A DNA stretch of 64,000 nt from DYJE01 sp041660385 (GTDB lineage: Bacteria > Desulfobacterota > Desulfobacteria > Desulfobacterales > Desulfolunaceae), in NCBI GenBank assembly GCA_041660385.1, contig JBAZWJ010000030.1, positions 6,299 to 70,298 of the forward strand, in the 5' to 3' direction. The position numbers were made by a program, and so were the translations under genes. The notes beneath the pieces were generated by a model. The model saw only the letters and a program-made list of their open reading frames with translations. It made no database searches and had not been told where the DNA came from. Shown piece after piece: positions 52,141-61,071 of this stretch. Positions within the stretch are counted from its first letter, which is position 1, and each line of letters begins with the position of its first letter.

Positions 52141-53283
52141 ATGCGATTCATTCACACAGCGGACTGGCATCTTGGACGGATTCTTTTCGGAGTACACTTG
52201 ACGGATGATCAGGCCGTTGTCCTGGACAGGCTTGTGGAGGTTCTGAAAGACGCAAAGCCCCAGATGCTGGTGGTGTCCGGGGATATTTACGACAGGGCTG
52301 TTCCGCCGCCAGAAGCTGTGCGGTTGCTGGATGATTTTCTGGGACGTGTGGTGTCAGGGCTTGGGATCAAGGTTCTAATGATTGCCGGAAACCACGACAG
52401 CCCGGACCGCATCGGGTTTGCTTCGAAAATTCTGGAAGCTCAAGGGCTTTTCATGCGGGGCTCTGTTTCGGGCAAACCCTTGACGGTCACACTGGATGAC
52501 AAGCACGGTCCGGTGGATTTCCATGCTTTGCCCTATGCCGAGCCATCGGTGGTACGGGAAATTCTGGGTGATGAATCGGCAAAAGATCATGAATCGGCCA
52601 TGCGGGTTATGGTGAACCGATGTGGAATCGAGAATGGAGATAAACGAAGGCGTGTTCTTGCAGCCCACGCCTTTGTAGCCGGCGGCGATGAAAGTGAATC
52701 GGAACGTCCCCTTGCTGTGGGTGGAAGCTCCATGGTTTCCCCCAACGTGTTCGACAGTTTCAATTATGTGGCCCTTGGTCATCTTCACCGGCCCCAGACA
52801 GCTGGAGCAGATTATTTCAGGTATTCCGGCAGTCTTTTTCCCTATTCTTTTTCAGAAGCAAATCACGAGAAAGCCGTGAACCTGGTGGAAATGGACGGGC
52901 AGGGACATTGCCGTATCACGCCGGTTCCCATACCCGGCAAAAGGCGGCTCCGCATCGTCACCGGATTCATGGACGACATCCTCACGCTCCCGGCCAGCGA
53001 TGATTACATCCAGGTCAACCTCAGCGACACAACGCCCGTTCTTGATGCGCTGGGGCGATTGCGATCGGTCTTCCCCAACCTTCTCCACATCGAACGGCCC
53101 CATCTCACCTGGAATGGAAACGCTGAAAGCCGCAGTTCCGATCACCGGAAAACAGGCCACAAAGAACTTTTTCAGTCCTTTTACAAAGACGTCTGTGGCG
53201 AGGAACTGAAACCTTCCATGGAAGAGAGTTACATCAGGATCATCGAGGGTTATATGAGAAAAAAACGGGAGGTGATGCCATGA
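52141..53283 (+). CDS. sbcD: exonuclease SbcCD, D subunit
   Basis: The 380-residue Mre11-type nuclease subunit. The metallophosphoesterase motifs are intact: 'HTADWHLGR' (residues 4-12), 'GDIYDRAVPP', 'AGNHDSPDR' and 'ALGHLHRPQ'. With SbcC it cleaves DNA hairpins and protein-blocked ends, a function relevant to a genome full of long palindromes. Its stop overlaps the sbcC start by 4 nt (ATGA). Confidence 0.95.
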   Translation: MRFIHTADWHLGRILFGVHLTDDQAVVLDRLVEVLKDAKPQMLVVSGDIYDRAVPPPEAVRLLDDFLGRVVSGLGIKVLMIAGNHDSPDRIGFASKILEAQGLFMRGSVSGKPLTVTLDDKHGPVDFHALPYAEPSVVREILGDESAKDHESAMRVMVNRCGIENGDKRRRVLAAHAFVAGGDESESERPLAVGGSSMVSPNVFDSFNYVALGHLHRPQTAGADYFRYSGSLFPYSFSEANHEKAVNLVEMDGQGHCRITPVPIPGKRRLRIVTGFMDDILTLPASDDYIQVNLSDTTPVLDALGRLRSVFPNLLHIERPHLTWNGNAESRSSDHRKTGHKELFQSFYKDVCGEELKPSMEESYIRIIEGYMRKKREVMP

Positions 53284-56200
53284 GACCGCTGATCCTTTCC
53301 CTGTCTGCCTTCGGGCCCTACGCCGGTGAGACGACCATCGATTTCACCGTGCTTGAAAACAGAAATCTCTTTCTCATCCACGGCCCCACGGGTTCCGGAA
53401 AAAGCTCCATTCTTGACGCCATGTGTTTTGCCCTTTACGGCGAGACATCGGGCGGAGAAAAAGACGTGAAAGGCATACGGAGTGATTATGCCTTGCCCCA
53501 GGAACCCACGGAAACCACCTTTGATTTTCTCCTTGGGGATAAGCATTACCGTGTTTTCAGAAGCCCGGAGCAGGACAGACCCAAGAAGCGCGGTGACGGA
53601 ACCACCCGCCAGCTTGCGCAAGCCACCCTTTACCGCATTGACGGCGAAACCAGGACCGTCATCTCAGACCGCTGGAGCAACGTGACCGATGAAGTGGGCC
53701 GGATCATGGGCTTTGACGTGCTTCAGTTCCGGCAGGTGGTGGTGCTGCCCCAGGGACAGTTCCGAAAATTCCTGCTATCCGGTTCGTCCGACCGCCAGAA
53801 AATCCTTGAAACCTTGTTTCAGACAAGCCTTTACAGAGACATTGAAGACGCATTGAAAGAAGAAGCCAAGGGTCTCAAAACAGCCTATGATGAAACTCAA
53901 CGACGGAAGCGCCTGCTTCTGGAACAGGAGAACGCCGTTGATCAGGACGATCTCAACCTTCAGATTCAAAATCTGGAAAAAGAGGTGACGGAACGGAACC
54001 TTTCAATCGAAAACTTGAGAACAGACGATCAAAAAGCCCAGGCCCTTCTGTTCGAAGCCAGGGAAACCAGAACCAAGTTTCTCGAACGGGAGTCGGCCCG
54101 GAAAAGCCTGAACGATCTTTCCCAGCGCCAGCCTGAAATGGAAACTGTCAAGCAGCGTCTGGAACGGGCCCGAAAAGCCCTGTCGCTGAAAGATTCTTTG
54201 AAAAACCGTGACACACGAATGACCGAACGAGCTGACGCTGAAAAAAAACATGGGGAGCTTGTGAAACAGATCGACGTGGCGTCAAGCGAGCATGACGCAG
54301 CCGTTACATCTTTTGAAGTAGAAAAATCATATGCGACGGAAAACGCAGAAAAGCAATCCCATCTGGACGTTTTGAAAGGGCTGGTGGATAAAATCGCCAG
54401 TTACACAGAGGCCCGGAAAAACCATGAGGCCGCCATTAAAAAAACCAGCTCGCTTGATGCCCAGACAGTACATATTCGAGAAACACTTCTTGTCCTTTCG
54501 ACCAGGATCGAAGAACGATCTGCACTCCACGTGAAAAAGAAAGAAGGGGCTGCCAGAGTTGAGATCCTGACCCAGAAGGTTGAAACCCTTGGAAAACGGG
54601 TGGCGAAACAGAACGAACTTCGTGAGTTGACCGCAAGAAAAAACACGAGCGCTGACGTTCTTGAAAAACGGAAAGACCTCCTCAAAAACATGGAAACCGG
54701 GTGGAACAAAGCCCGAATGATCCACGAGCAAACCCTGGATTATTTTCATGCTGGCCAGGCGGCCATTCTTGCCCGAACTCTTGTTCAAGGTTCTCCCTGC
54801 CCTGTGTGCGGCTCAACCGATCATCCAACTCCCCATCCCACCGATCAGGGAATTCCCGATGAATGGACCCTCAAAAAAACAAAGGCTGATCTGGATCTCA
54901 AGGAAAAAGAAACGAAGGACATGATCGAGGAAGTCCGGGCACTCACCGAAGAACACCTGGGGCTGATCTCTCGGGTGTCTTTTTTAGGCGATGAGCTGGG
55001 CGAGCAGGCGGATCAGGACCCCGGTGTGACGGTGGCTGAATTGACCTCTGCCCGGAAAGATCTGAAAACAGCCATGTCCGACCAGAATGATGTTTCCTCC
55101 CTGGCCCTTGAAATCGAAACGCTCAAAGGGGAGGAAGCGAAGAAAAAAGACGAACTTACCGCAGCGGAGAAAAGTCTGGCTGAATCGGAACGGGATTGCG
55201 GTGCCATGAAAGCCGTGGCAGACCTGAAAATTTCCGAAATTCCCGAACCCTACAGGGATGTGGAAGCGGTTAACAGCCGAATCATTCAAACGGAAAAGGC
55301 TCTGGCCCAAAGAAAGCAGGCCCTTGAACATGCGGAACTGCTTAGAAACCAGGCTGTCACAGGATTGGAACGGCTGAAGGAAAGCCTGATTGCAGCTGAA
55401 CAATCTGTGACCCAGTGCCGTGACCGGGCCGAAAATGCTAATCTGGAATTGGAAAACCGACTCGTCCAGGAAGGCTTCGAAAATCGGGATGATGTGATCA
55501 GAGCCATGAAAGATGCGGATTTGATCGCCGAACTTTCCGAGCAAATCAAGACCTTTGACGATAGGCTGAATGCAGCGTTGGACAGATTTAATCGGGCCGA
55601 TCTGGTCTGCCGTGATCTTGTTCCCTCGGATGTGGAGAATCTGGAAAAAACGCTGGCAGGAATCAAGAATCGTCTTGAGTTGGCAGCAGCAGAAAAAAGC
55701 CGGTTCGAAACCCAGTCGACCCGGAAAAAAGCGACGCTGGCGGACCTTGAGCAATGCTGGAAACGGCTTGAGGCCATTGAAAAGGATTACGCCGTAACCG
55801 GAGCCATGGCCGAAGCGGCCAGCGGGAAAAATCCAGCGGGAATGACATTCCAGCGCTATGTGCTTTCGGCTCTTCTGGATGACGTGCTTTTTTCGGCGGG
55901 CCACCATTTGAAAGCCATGAGTCGCAACCGGTTTGATCTTCTCCGTGCCCGTGAGCGGAGCGATATGCGAAGCGCAGGCGGCCTTGACCTCCTGGTGTCC
56001 GACGATCACACAGGAACCACCCGTCCTGTGGCCACCCTTTCCGGCGGCGAAAGTTTCCTCGCCTCCCTCTCCCTTGCCCTCGGCCTTGCCGATGTGGTTC
56101 AAGCCTACGCCGGAGGCATCAAACTGGACACCATGTTCATTGACGAAGGTTTCGGAAGCCTGGACCCCGAAAGCCTGGATCTGGCCTTCAGAACCTTTGC

Positions 56201-56327
56201 CGATCTTCAGGTCAGGGGCCGCCTTGTGGGCATCATTTCCCATGTGCCTGAACTGAAAGAGCGAATGTCCACGCGACTTGAAGTGGTACCCGGGAAACGG
56301 GGGAGCATGGCGCGGTTTGTGTTGTGA
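53280..56327 (+). CDS. sbcC: exonuclease SbcCD, C subunit (SMC-like ATPase)
   Basis: The 1015-residue Rad50-type partner of SbcD. Walker A lies at 'GPTGSGKSSILDAMCFALYG', long coiled coils follow, with the zinc hook 'CPVCGSTDHP' near residue 507, and the C-terminal ABC signature 'LSGGESFLASLSLALGLAD' and Walker B 'LDTMFIDEGFGSLD' close the ATPase. All functional elements are present and the length is normal. Confidence 0.95.
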   Translation: MRPLILSLSAFGPYAGETTIDFTVLENRNLFLIHGPTGSGKSSILDAMCFALYGETSGGEKDVKGIRSDYALPQEPTETTFDFLLGDKHYRVFRSPEQDRPKKRGDGTTRQLAQATLYRIDGETRTVISDRWSNVTDEVGRIMGFDVLQFRQVVVLPQGQFRKFLLSGSSDRQKILETLFQTSLYRDIEDALKEEAKGLKTAYDETQRRKRLLLEQENAVDQDDLNLQIQNLEKEVTERNLSIENLRTDDQKAQALLFEARETRTKFLERESARKSLNDLSQRQPEMETVKQRLERARKALSLKDSLKNRDTRMTERADAEKKHGELVKQIDVASSEHDAAVTSFEVEKSYATENAEKQSHLDVLKGLVDKIASYTEARKNHEAAIKKTSSLDAQTVHIRETLLVLSTRIEERSALHVKKKEGAARVEILTQKVETLGKRVAKQNELRELTARKNTSADVLEKRKDLLKNMETGWNKARMIHEQTLDYFHAGQAAILARTLVQGSPCPVCGSTDHPTPHPTDQGIPDEWTLKKTKADLDLKEKETKDMIEEVRALTEEHLGLISRVSFLGDELGEQADQDPGVTVAELTSARKDLKTAMSDQNDVSSLALEIETLKGEEAKKKDELTAAEKSLAESERDCGAMKAVADLKISEIPEPYRDVEAVNSRIIQTEKALAQRKQALEHAELLRNQAVTGLERLKESLIAAEQSVTQCRDRAENANLELENRLVQEGFENRDDVIRAMKDADLIAELSEQIKTFDDRLNAALDRFNRADLVCRDLVPSDVENLEKTLAGIKNRLELAAAEKSRFETQSTRKKATLADLEQCWKRLEAIEKDYAVTGAMAEAASGKNPAGMTFQRYVLSALLDDVLFSAGHHLKAMSRNRFDLLRARERSDMRSAGGLDLLVSDDHTGTTRPVATLSGGESFLASLSLALGLADVVQAYAGGIKLDTMFIDEGFGSLDPESLDLAFRTFADLQVRGRLVGIISHVPELKERMSTRLEVVPGKRGSMARFVL

Positions 56328-56492
56328 TTGTTTTTTTAATAAAGACTCTGGCGGCCCTGCCGAGGGCCAAACCCCTCTCTTCGCTGGGGCAAGCTTTTTG
56401 AAAAGTTTGACAAACATGTTTTGTTGGGACATAACGCGCCGTAGCTATACCGTTACATAGGGTGGCATATTTAAGGCCGGTTAAATTACAAT

Positions 56493-56533
56493 AACCCATT
56501 TGCCCAGATTTTTAAAATCTGGCCCCCGGAGGG
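56493..56533 (-). repeat. 41-bp intergenic repeat, copy 2 (inverted)
   Basis: Read on the minus strand, this segment is CCCTCCGGGGGCCAGATTTT then AAAAATCTGGGCAAATGGGTT, identical to 43341-43382 except for one base. It lies between sbcC and recD2, again shortly after a gene end. Confidence 0.85.
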
Positions 56534-56585
56534 CCGCCGGAGGCAACTATTTTCTGATTTCTTATAAAAACTGACAACAAAAACT

Positions 56586-58754
56586 ATGCCTGAAATCAAA
56601 GGACACATCGAAAAAATCAGCTTTGAAAGCAGCGAGACGGGGTACACTATCGCCAAGGTCCGCTGTGCTCAGGGGCTTATAACGGTGGTGGGGAATCTTC
56701 TGAGCCCGGCTGTGGGGGCGGAGCTTGTCATGGCCGGGACATGGGAGAACCATCCGAAGTTCGGTCCCCAGTTCAAGGTGGAGCGGTTCGAAACACGAGC
56801 GCCGACCAGCACCAAAGGCATCATGAAATACCTGGGATCGGGCTTGATCAAGGGGCTTGGCGAACGAATGGCCGAGCGCATCGTCGTCCATTTCGGAAGC
56901 GAGACTTTGTCCGTTCTGGAAAACAACATTGAAAGGCTGGCTGAAGTGGAAGGCATCGGCAAAAAACGTCTTTCTATGATTCAGGATGCCTGGAACGCCC
57001 AGCGTCATATCAGGGATGTGATGATTTTTCTCAGATCCCATGGCGTGGGAACAGGTTTTGCTGCAAAAATTTACAAACGTTACGAAGAAAAAACGATCCA
57101 GACAGTCAGGGAAAACCCCTATATTCTTGCAACGGATATTCAGGGAATCGGGTTTAAGACAGCGGACACCATCGCCGCGAGCATCGGTTTTTCAAGAACT
57201 TCTCCGTTTCGTATCAACGCCGGAATTCTTTTCACCCTGCGGCGGCTGTCCGAAGACGGGCATGTGTTCTACCCCTTTGCTCCCCTTGCCTCCGTTTGCA
57301 CGGAGCTTCTTTCCGTGGATGGAGAAGCGGTTCAACAGGGAATCCACCGCCTTGTCATGGAAAGAAAAATCATCGTGGATGAAATGGCTGAGCATTCCGC
57401 CGAATCAGGTCCCCCTGTCTATCTTGCCTATCTGTTTTTCAGTGAACAGGGTCTTGCCCGTCGTCTTGCAGGTCTGGTGACCACGGCACCCGGCAAAGGC
57501 CTTCTTCCTCCCAAAACCGAACTTGCCTGGATTGAAAAGCGTCTGGCCATACAGCTGGCACCCCGACAGAAAGAAGCGGTGGCTGCGGCCCTTGAAAACA
57601 AAGCTCTGGTGATCACCGGCGGACCTGGAACAGGAAAAACCACCATCATCAACGCCATTCTCACCATCTTCGGCAAGCACGACCGTCACATTCTCCTTGC
57701 AGCCCCCACAGGGCGTGCAGCCAAACGCATGGGTGAGGCCACGGGAAGACCGGCCAGAACCATCCACCGCCTGCTGAAGTTCAGCTTCAAAGCCGGGGGA
57801 TTCCAGAGAAATGAGGAAAAACCACTGACCTGCGATGTGCTGGTGGTGGATGAAGCCTCGATGATCGACGTGGTTCTGATGTATCAACTGCTGAAAGCCG
57901 TTCCACCTGATGCAGCCCTGATTCTGGTGGGCGACGTGAACCAGCTGCCCTCGGTGGGACCGGGCAACGTGCTTAATGATATCATCGACTCGGGCACCGT
58001 TCACGTGGTCAGGCTCACTGAGATTTTCCGACAGGCCAGCATGAGCCGGATCATCGTGAACGCCCACAAGATCAACCGGGGGGAAATGCCCCATACGGGG
58101 ACGTTTTCAGCCGGTGATGATTACTGTTTCATCGAACAGGATGACCCAAATAAACTGGCGGAAATCGTGGTGGAACTTGTTCGCAACCGGATTCCCCGGC
58201 GTTTCAATCTGGACCCCATGGAAGACATCCAGGTGCTCACGCCCATGCACAAAGGGCCTCTTGGAAGCGAGGCCCTGAACACCCTGCTTCAGGATGCCCT
58301 GAACGGTTTGAGCACTGAAAGCTTTGAACGGGGAGGTCGAAGATTCCGGGTAAATGACAAAATCATGCAGATGAAAAACAACTACGATAAGGACGTGTTC
58401 AACGGCGACATCGGAAGAATCACCGCCATCGATAAAGAAAACCAGGCGGTTCACGCACGATTCGACGGCCGAGACGTGATTTACGACATGATGGATCTCG
58501 ACGAAATCAGTCTGGCCTACGCCATATCCGTCCATAAATCCCAGGGCTCCGAATACCCCGCCGTGGTCATGCCCGTTTCAACCCAACATTACGTTCTGCT
58601 TCAACGGAATTTACTCTACACGGGAATCACCAGGGGCAAAGAGTTGGTGGTGGTGGTTGGAACGAAAAAAGCTGTAGCCATGGCTGTTAAAAATGATCGG
58701 ACGAGTTTGCGGTATACGGGGCTGATGGGGCGGTTGAGGGGGCAATGCTGTTGA
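56586..58754 (+). CDS. recD2: RecD2-type ATP-dependent DNA helicase
   Basis: A 722-residue superfamily 1B helicase of the RecD2/TraA-like group. An N-terminal OB-like domain ('GHIEKISFESSETGYTIAKV') and helix-hairpin-helix repeats ('LGSGLIKGLGERMAERIV', 'EGIGKKRLSMIQDAW') precede the motor: Walker A 'GGPGTGKTTIINAIL', 'LVVDEASMIDV', 'LVGDVNQLPSVGPG', 'AYAISVHKSQGSEYP' and 'TGITRGKELVVVVG'. It acts in repair independently of RecBC. The last codons and the TGA stop lie inside the left inverted end of the element at 58743, so the final residues differ from the ancestral C-terminus. Confidence 0.93.
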   Translation: MPEIKGHIEKISFESSETGYTIAKVRCAQGLITVVGNLLSPAVGAELVMAGTWENHPKFGPQFKVERFETRAPTSTKGIMKYLGSGLIKGLGERMAERIVVHFGSETLSVLENNIERLAEVEGIGKKRLSMIQDAWNAQRHIRDVMIFLRSHGVGTGFAAKIYKRYEEKTIQTVRENPYILATDIQGIGFKTADTIAASIGFSRTSPFRINAGILFTLRRLSEDGHVFYPFAPLASVCTELLSVDGEAVQQGIHRLVMERKIIVDEMAEHSAESGPPVYLAYLFFSEQGLARRLAGLVTTAPGKGLLPPKTELAWIEKRLAIQLAPRQKEAVAAALENKALVITGGPGTGKTTIINAILTIFGKHDRHILLAAPTGRAAKRMGEATGRPARTIHRLLKFSFKAGGFQRNEEKPLTCDVLVVDEASMIDVVLMYQLLKAVPPDAALILVGDVNQLPSVGPGNVLNDIIDSGTVHVVRLTEIFRQASMSRIIVNAHKINRGEMPHTGTFSAGDDYCFIEQDDPNKLAEIVVELVRNRIPRRFNLDPMEDIQVLTPMHKGPLGSEALNTLLQDALNGLSTESFERGGRRFRVNDKIMQMKNNYDKDVFNGDIGRITAIDKENQAVHARFDGRDVIYDMMDLDEISLAYAISVHKSQGSEYPAVVMPVSTQHYVLLQRNLLYTGITRGKELVVVVGTKKAVAMAVKNDRTSLRYTGLMGRLRGQCC

Positions 58755-58865
58755 CTTAAGCTATGCTCCACGTCCAATCGCATCGCGCAACAGCCCCTCG
58801 TTCCGGGGATTCTCCCCGGAACGAGGGGCAGCAACTTAAGGCTGGTGCTTAAGTCAACAGCATTG
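58743..58865. mobile_element. MITE-like element with 19-bp perfect inverted ends
   Basis: CAATGCTGTTGACTTAAGC (58743-58761) and GCTTAAGTCAACAGCATTG (58847-58865) are exact inverted repeats. Between them a 17-bp perfect stem GCCCCTCGTTCCGGGGA, loop TTC, TCCCCGGAACGAGGGGC (58793-58829) stands out. There is no open frame. The recD2 stop codon (58752-58754) is inside the left end. The inner hairpin could also terminate the recD2 transcript. Confidence 0.8.
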
Positions 58866-58996
58866 GTTGAGGAAAGATTATGTTTTGTTTACTGACATAA
58901 AAACTATTGGTATATTTTGGTTTTACTAATATTGGGCATACCAATAATCAAGGCTTGACATTATTTGTAGTAAGAAGGAGTCCTGACCTTCTCAAT

Positions 58997-59053
58997 AAAA
59001 TTTTGAGGGGTTGAAAAACAAGCGGATTACAAAGCCTGCTTCTCAACCGCCTC
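58997..59053 (-). terminator. terminator of the small glycine-rich gene
   Basis: On the minus strand GAGGCGGTTGAGAAGCAGGC (59053-59034) pairs with GCTTGTTTTTCAACCCCTC (59023-59005) with one C-C mismatch and G-T wobbles, followed by AAAATTTTATT. It lies 45 nt after the stop at 59098. Confidence 0.7.
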
Positions 59054-59097
59054 TGTGCTTCTGATAAAAGTATTAATTTAAAAGTATATCAGGTGAA

Positions 59098-59259
59098 TCA
59101 TTTGGCCGGTGCGTTTCCTCGGCCACCACCTGATGGGTTAGGGGTTGTACTTGGCCAGTTTCCTCCAGGGTCGGGATGGCTCGATGGCCCTCTTTCGCCA
59201 CTGCCTTTTCCACCGTTTCCTCCTTTGCCGCCACAACCGCCACTGCTTCCTTTAGCCAT
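59098..59259 (-). CDS. 53-residue glycine-rich protein
   Basis: A small minus-strand gene with a good ribosome-binding site (AGGAG seven bases before the ATG at 59259), a clear stop and its own terminator. The N-terminal half is Gly/Lys/Ser-rich with a single Cys ('MAKGSSGGCGGKGGNGGKGS'). The second half is not random: it contains one Trp and an ordered 'GGNWPSTTPNPSGGGRGNAP' motif ending in Ala-Lys. There is no signal peptide. It could be a structural protein, a ribosomally made peptide precursor or a nucleic-acid-binding peptide; nothing beside it decides this. The complementary strand has a longer, proline-rich frame that I consider an artefact. Confidence 0.7.
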   Translation of the reverse strand: MAKGSSGGCGGKGGNGGKGSGERGPSSHPDPGGNWPSTTPNPSGGGRGNAPAK

Positions 59260-59633
59260 AACTTACTCCTTTTTTATAATTACCGGCTTGATTAACAAAG
59301 ACATCCTTCCGGTATTAAAGATATCTCGTTCTAAACTTAATGAACATCCCGACGGTACCTGCTCTTGTCTATATGAAATGAGCATCACCTGCTGGAATTT
59401 ACTTAATAATGCCAAAGGAACATGAAGTAATTATGAAAACAGAATGAAAAGAAAGTGAAAAATTACTGCGCTGTTTTTCTTGATTTTTAGTGAGTTTATT
59501 CAAGAATTGTTAATGTTCGTTTGATGGCTTTTAAAGAGAAAAACCTTGAAGAAACTTAAAGCATCTGACGGTCTTCGTTCAGATCTCCCATAAACCAATG
59601 CCCTCTTTCAGGGACATAGCCCAAGGAGGATTC
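59260..59633. other. divergent region between the glycine-rich gene and the OmpA-family gene
   Basis: About 370 A+T-rich bases that must carry the promoters of the minus-strand small gene and the plus-strand OmpA-family gene. Short inverted repeat TACCGG/CCGGTA at 59282-59317. No clear promoter boxes and no further gene seen. Confidence 0.4.
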
Positions 59634-60188
59634 ATGCATCATAAAATATCACGATTGTGGCTGCTTATCATTGCAGCATCTCTGTTGTTTGTTGGCAATC
59701 CTCAGATAACTGCTGGGGAAACTAAACTCGTAAACCCTGTTAAACCAGCCGTTAATCAGGCCTTGAAAAAAAGGACAGCTCATTATTTCAGAGAGCTGGA
59801 AAATTCAAACGATGCTTCGAACTCTGAGGATCTTAATGCTCAATTGAGAGTGGTTTTACGGCCAATTTATTTTAGTTTGAATTCATCGGCCCTGTCTGCG
59901 GAAGCTATACAAATAACGGATACTATTTCATCTTTCCTTAAAGCACATCCCTCAGTCAAGGTTCTCGCTGAAGGGTATGCATTCGAGCCTGGAGATTCTC
60001 AATACAATTTGGTTATGGGTGAGGATCGTGCGATATCTGTAAAAAATCGTCTCACGGGATCTGGAGTAGCTACAGACAGGGTAATGACAATCTCCTACGG
60101 TATAGAGCGATCGGATACAAACTGTGGTTCTGATGAAATATGTAAAGCAAAATACAGGCGCGTTGACTGGCAGGTGTTGAGTAACTAA
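59634..60188 (+). CDS. OmpA-family peptidoglycan-associated protein
   Basis: A 184-residue exported protein with a signal peptide (residues 1-27, 'LWLLIIAASLLFVGNPQITAG'). The C-terminal OmpA/MotB domain is recognisable: 'LRPIYFSLNSSALSAEAIQI' (the 'I.F......L' start), 'VLAEGYAFEPGDSQYNLVMGEDRA' (split) and 'RVMTISYGIERSD', but the usual 'EGHTD..G....N..LS..RA' core is partly altered ('EGYAFEPGDSQYNLVMG'). AAGGAGG precedes the ATG at 59634; the frame extends 12 codons upstream without purpose. It binds peptidoglycan if the domain is functional. Confidence 0.82.
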   Translation: MHHKISRLWLLIIAASLLFVGNPQITAGETKLVNPVKPAVNQALKKRTAHYFRELENSNDASNSEDLNAQLRVVLRPIYFSLNSSALSAEAIQITDTISSFLKAHPSVKVLAEGYAFEPGDSQYNLVMGEDRAISVKNRLTGSGVATDRVMTISYGIERSDTNCGSDEICKAKYRRVDWQVLSN

Positions 60189-60296
60189 TTTGAATTCGAG
60201 CGGTCGGCGTAAGATTCTTCTTTGGTAATTTATCTCTTGTTCTGTTTTTTGAAAACTATTGATGTCGTTACGTTGATATACGTTATTTGTCTACAT

Positions 60297-60355
60297 CGGA
60301 AAGCCTTACGGCTTTCGTGGGGCCAATCGGGAGATTGGCGTGCCCGGGCGAGCAC
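60297..60355 (+). repeat. three consecutive small hairpins after the OmpA-family gene
   Basis: GAAAGCC-TTAC-GGCTTTC (60299-60316), GCCAATC-GGGA-GATTGGC (60322-60339) and GTGC-CCGGGCGA-GCAC (60340-60355) follow each other in the gap between the OmpA-family gene and the convergent TetR gene. The cluster looks like a REP-type composite and may also stop transcription from both sides. Confidence 0.65.
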
Positions 60356-60403
60356 CGTCGAATAAGGTCAAGTGTGTTTTTATTCTTAGACTCTATCCGT
60401 GAT

Positions 60404-61000
60404 TTATTTTTTTATGTTGTCTTCCACAGTTTTTTTGATTCCAATGTAGGTGATCTTGTTGGCATCGATAACAAATCCGGCAAGTTCTTCATCGGTCTGG
60501 GGGCAGCTCAGGTTGCCGCTCAGATTTTTTGAAAGAAGATCTGCAAGCCCATGACAAAAAATCCATCCCTGCATCATTATTTTGAGTCTCAACTCCTCAG
60601 TAATTTCAGCAAACGGTGGATAATCTTTCAACCGATTAAGATTATGTATGAAATTTTCTTCTGCATGGCGTTTGTTCAAAGCCACGTGTTTTGAGCTGTG
60701 AATACAACCGAACAGATGATTTTCATGCTTTGCGAAAAGAACGTAGCCGAGCCCCATATCAATGTAAATATCTTTCGTTAAAGGTTTTTTCTGGTAGCCG
60801 GTCAGGATTTCCCAGCACCTTTTCACCACCGCCACCTCAATTTCCGTTATTGTTTTTCCACATGAGTAAATCGGCATGGTGGAGGACCGCAACTCGCCTG
60901 CAATGGCTCTGGTTGTAAGATTTTCAAGGCCGTCCCTTCGCACCACGGCAAGGGCTGCATCAACAATATCATCTATGGGAAATTTTGTTTTGGGAGCCAT
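60404..61000 (-). CDS. TetR-family transcriptional regulator
   Basis: A repressor of about 198 residues. The N-terminal helix-turn-helix is typical ('IDDIVDAALAVVRRDGLENL' and 'TTRAIAGELRSSTMPIYSCG'), and the C-terminal ligand-binding domain is helical ('FAKHENHLFGCIHSSKHVAL'). Starts at 61000, 61015 and 61027 are possible; 61000 ('MAPKTKF') keeps the coding region clear of an inverted repeat at 61021-61039 that looks like the operator. No obvious target gene is beside it other than itself and the minus-strand kinase beyond. Confidence 0.85.
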   Translation of the reverse strand: MAPKTKFPIDDIVDAALAVVRRDGLENLTTRAIAGELRSSTMPIYSCGKTITEIEVAVVKRCWEILTGYQKKPLTKDIYIDMGLGYVLFAKHENHLFGCIHSSKHVALNKRHAEENFIHNLNRLKDYPPFAEITEELRLKIMMQGWIFCHGLADLLSKNLSGNLSCPQTDEELAGFVIDANKITYIGIKKTVEDNIKK

Positions 61001-61020
61001 ATGTCTCGTCTTCATGCATA

Positions 61021-61039
61021 AGGTCAATCATGTTGACCT
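61021..61039. promoter_or_regulatory. probable operator of the TetR-type regulator
   Basis: AGGTCAA-TCATG-TTGACCT: a 7-bp perfect inverted repeat with a 5-nt centre, immediately upstream of the preferred TetR start. A further half-site TTGACCTG occurs at 61050-61057. Autoregulation of this kind is usual in the family. Confidence 0.6.
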
Positions 61040-61071
61040 GTTTTGACTATTGACCTGCTGCTCGGGGCGGC

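Noticed and set aside
54984..56432. 482-codon minus-strand frame opposite sbcC
   Set aside because: Lies entirely over the sbcC frame with all its ATPase motifs; composition (Phe/His/Gly-rich) is typical of an antisense shadow.
59093..59425. 110-codon plus-strand proline-rich frame
   Set aside because: It is the complement of the glycine-rich small gene on the minus strand, which has the ribosome-binding site and terminator; the proline runs are just reversed glycine codons.
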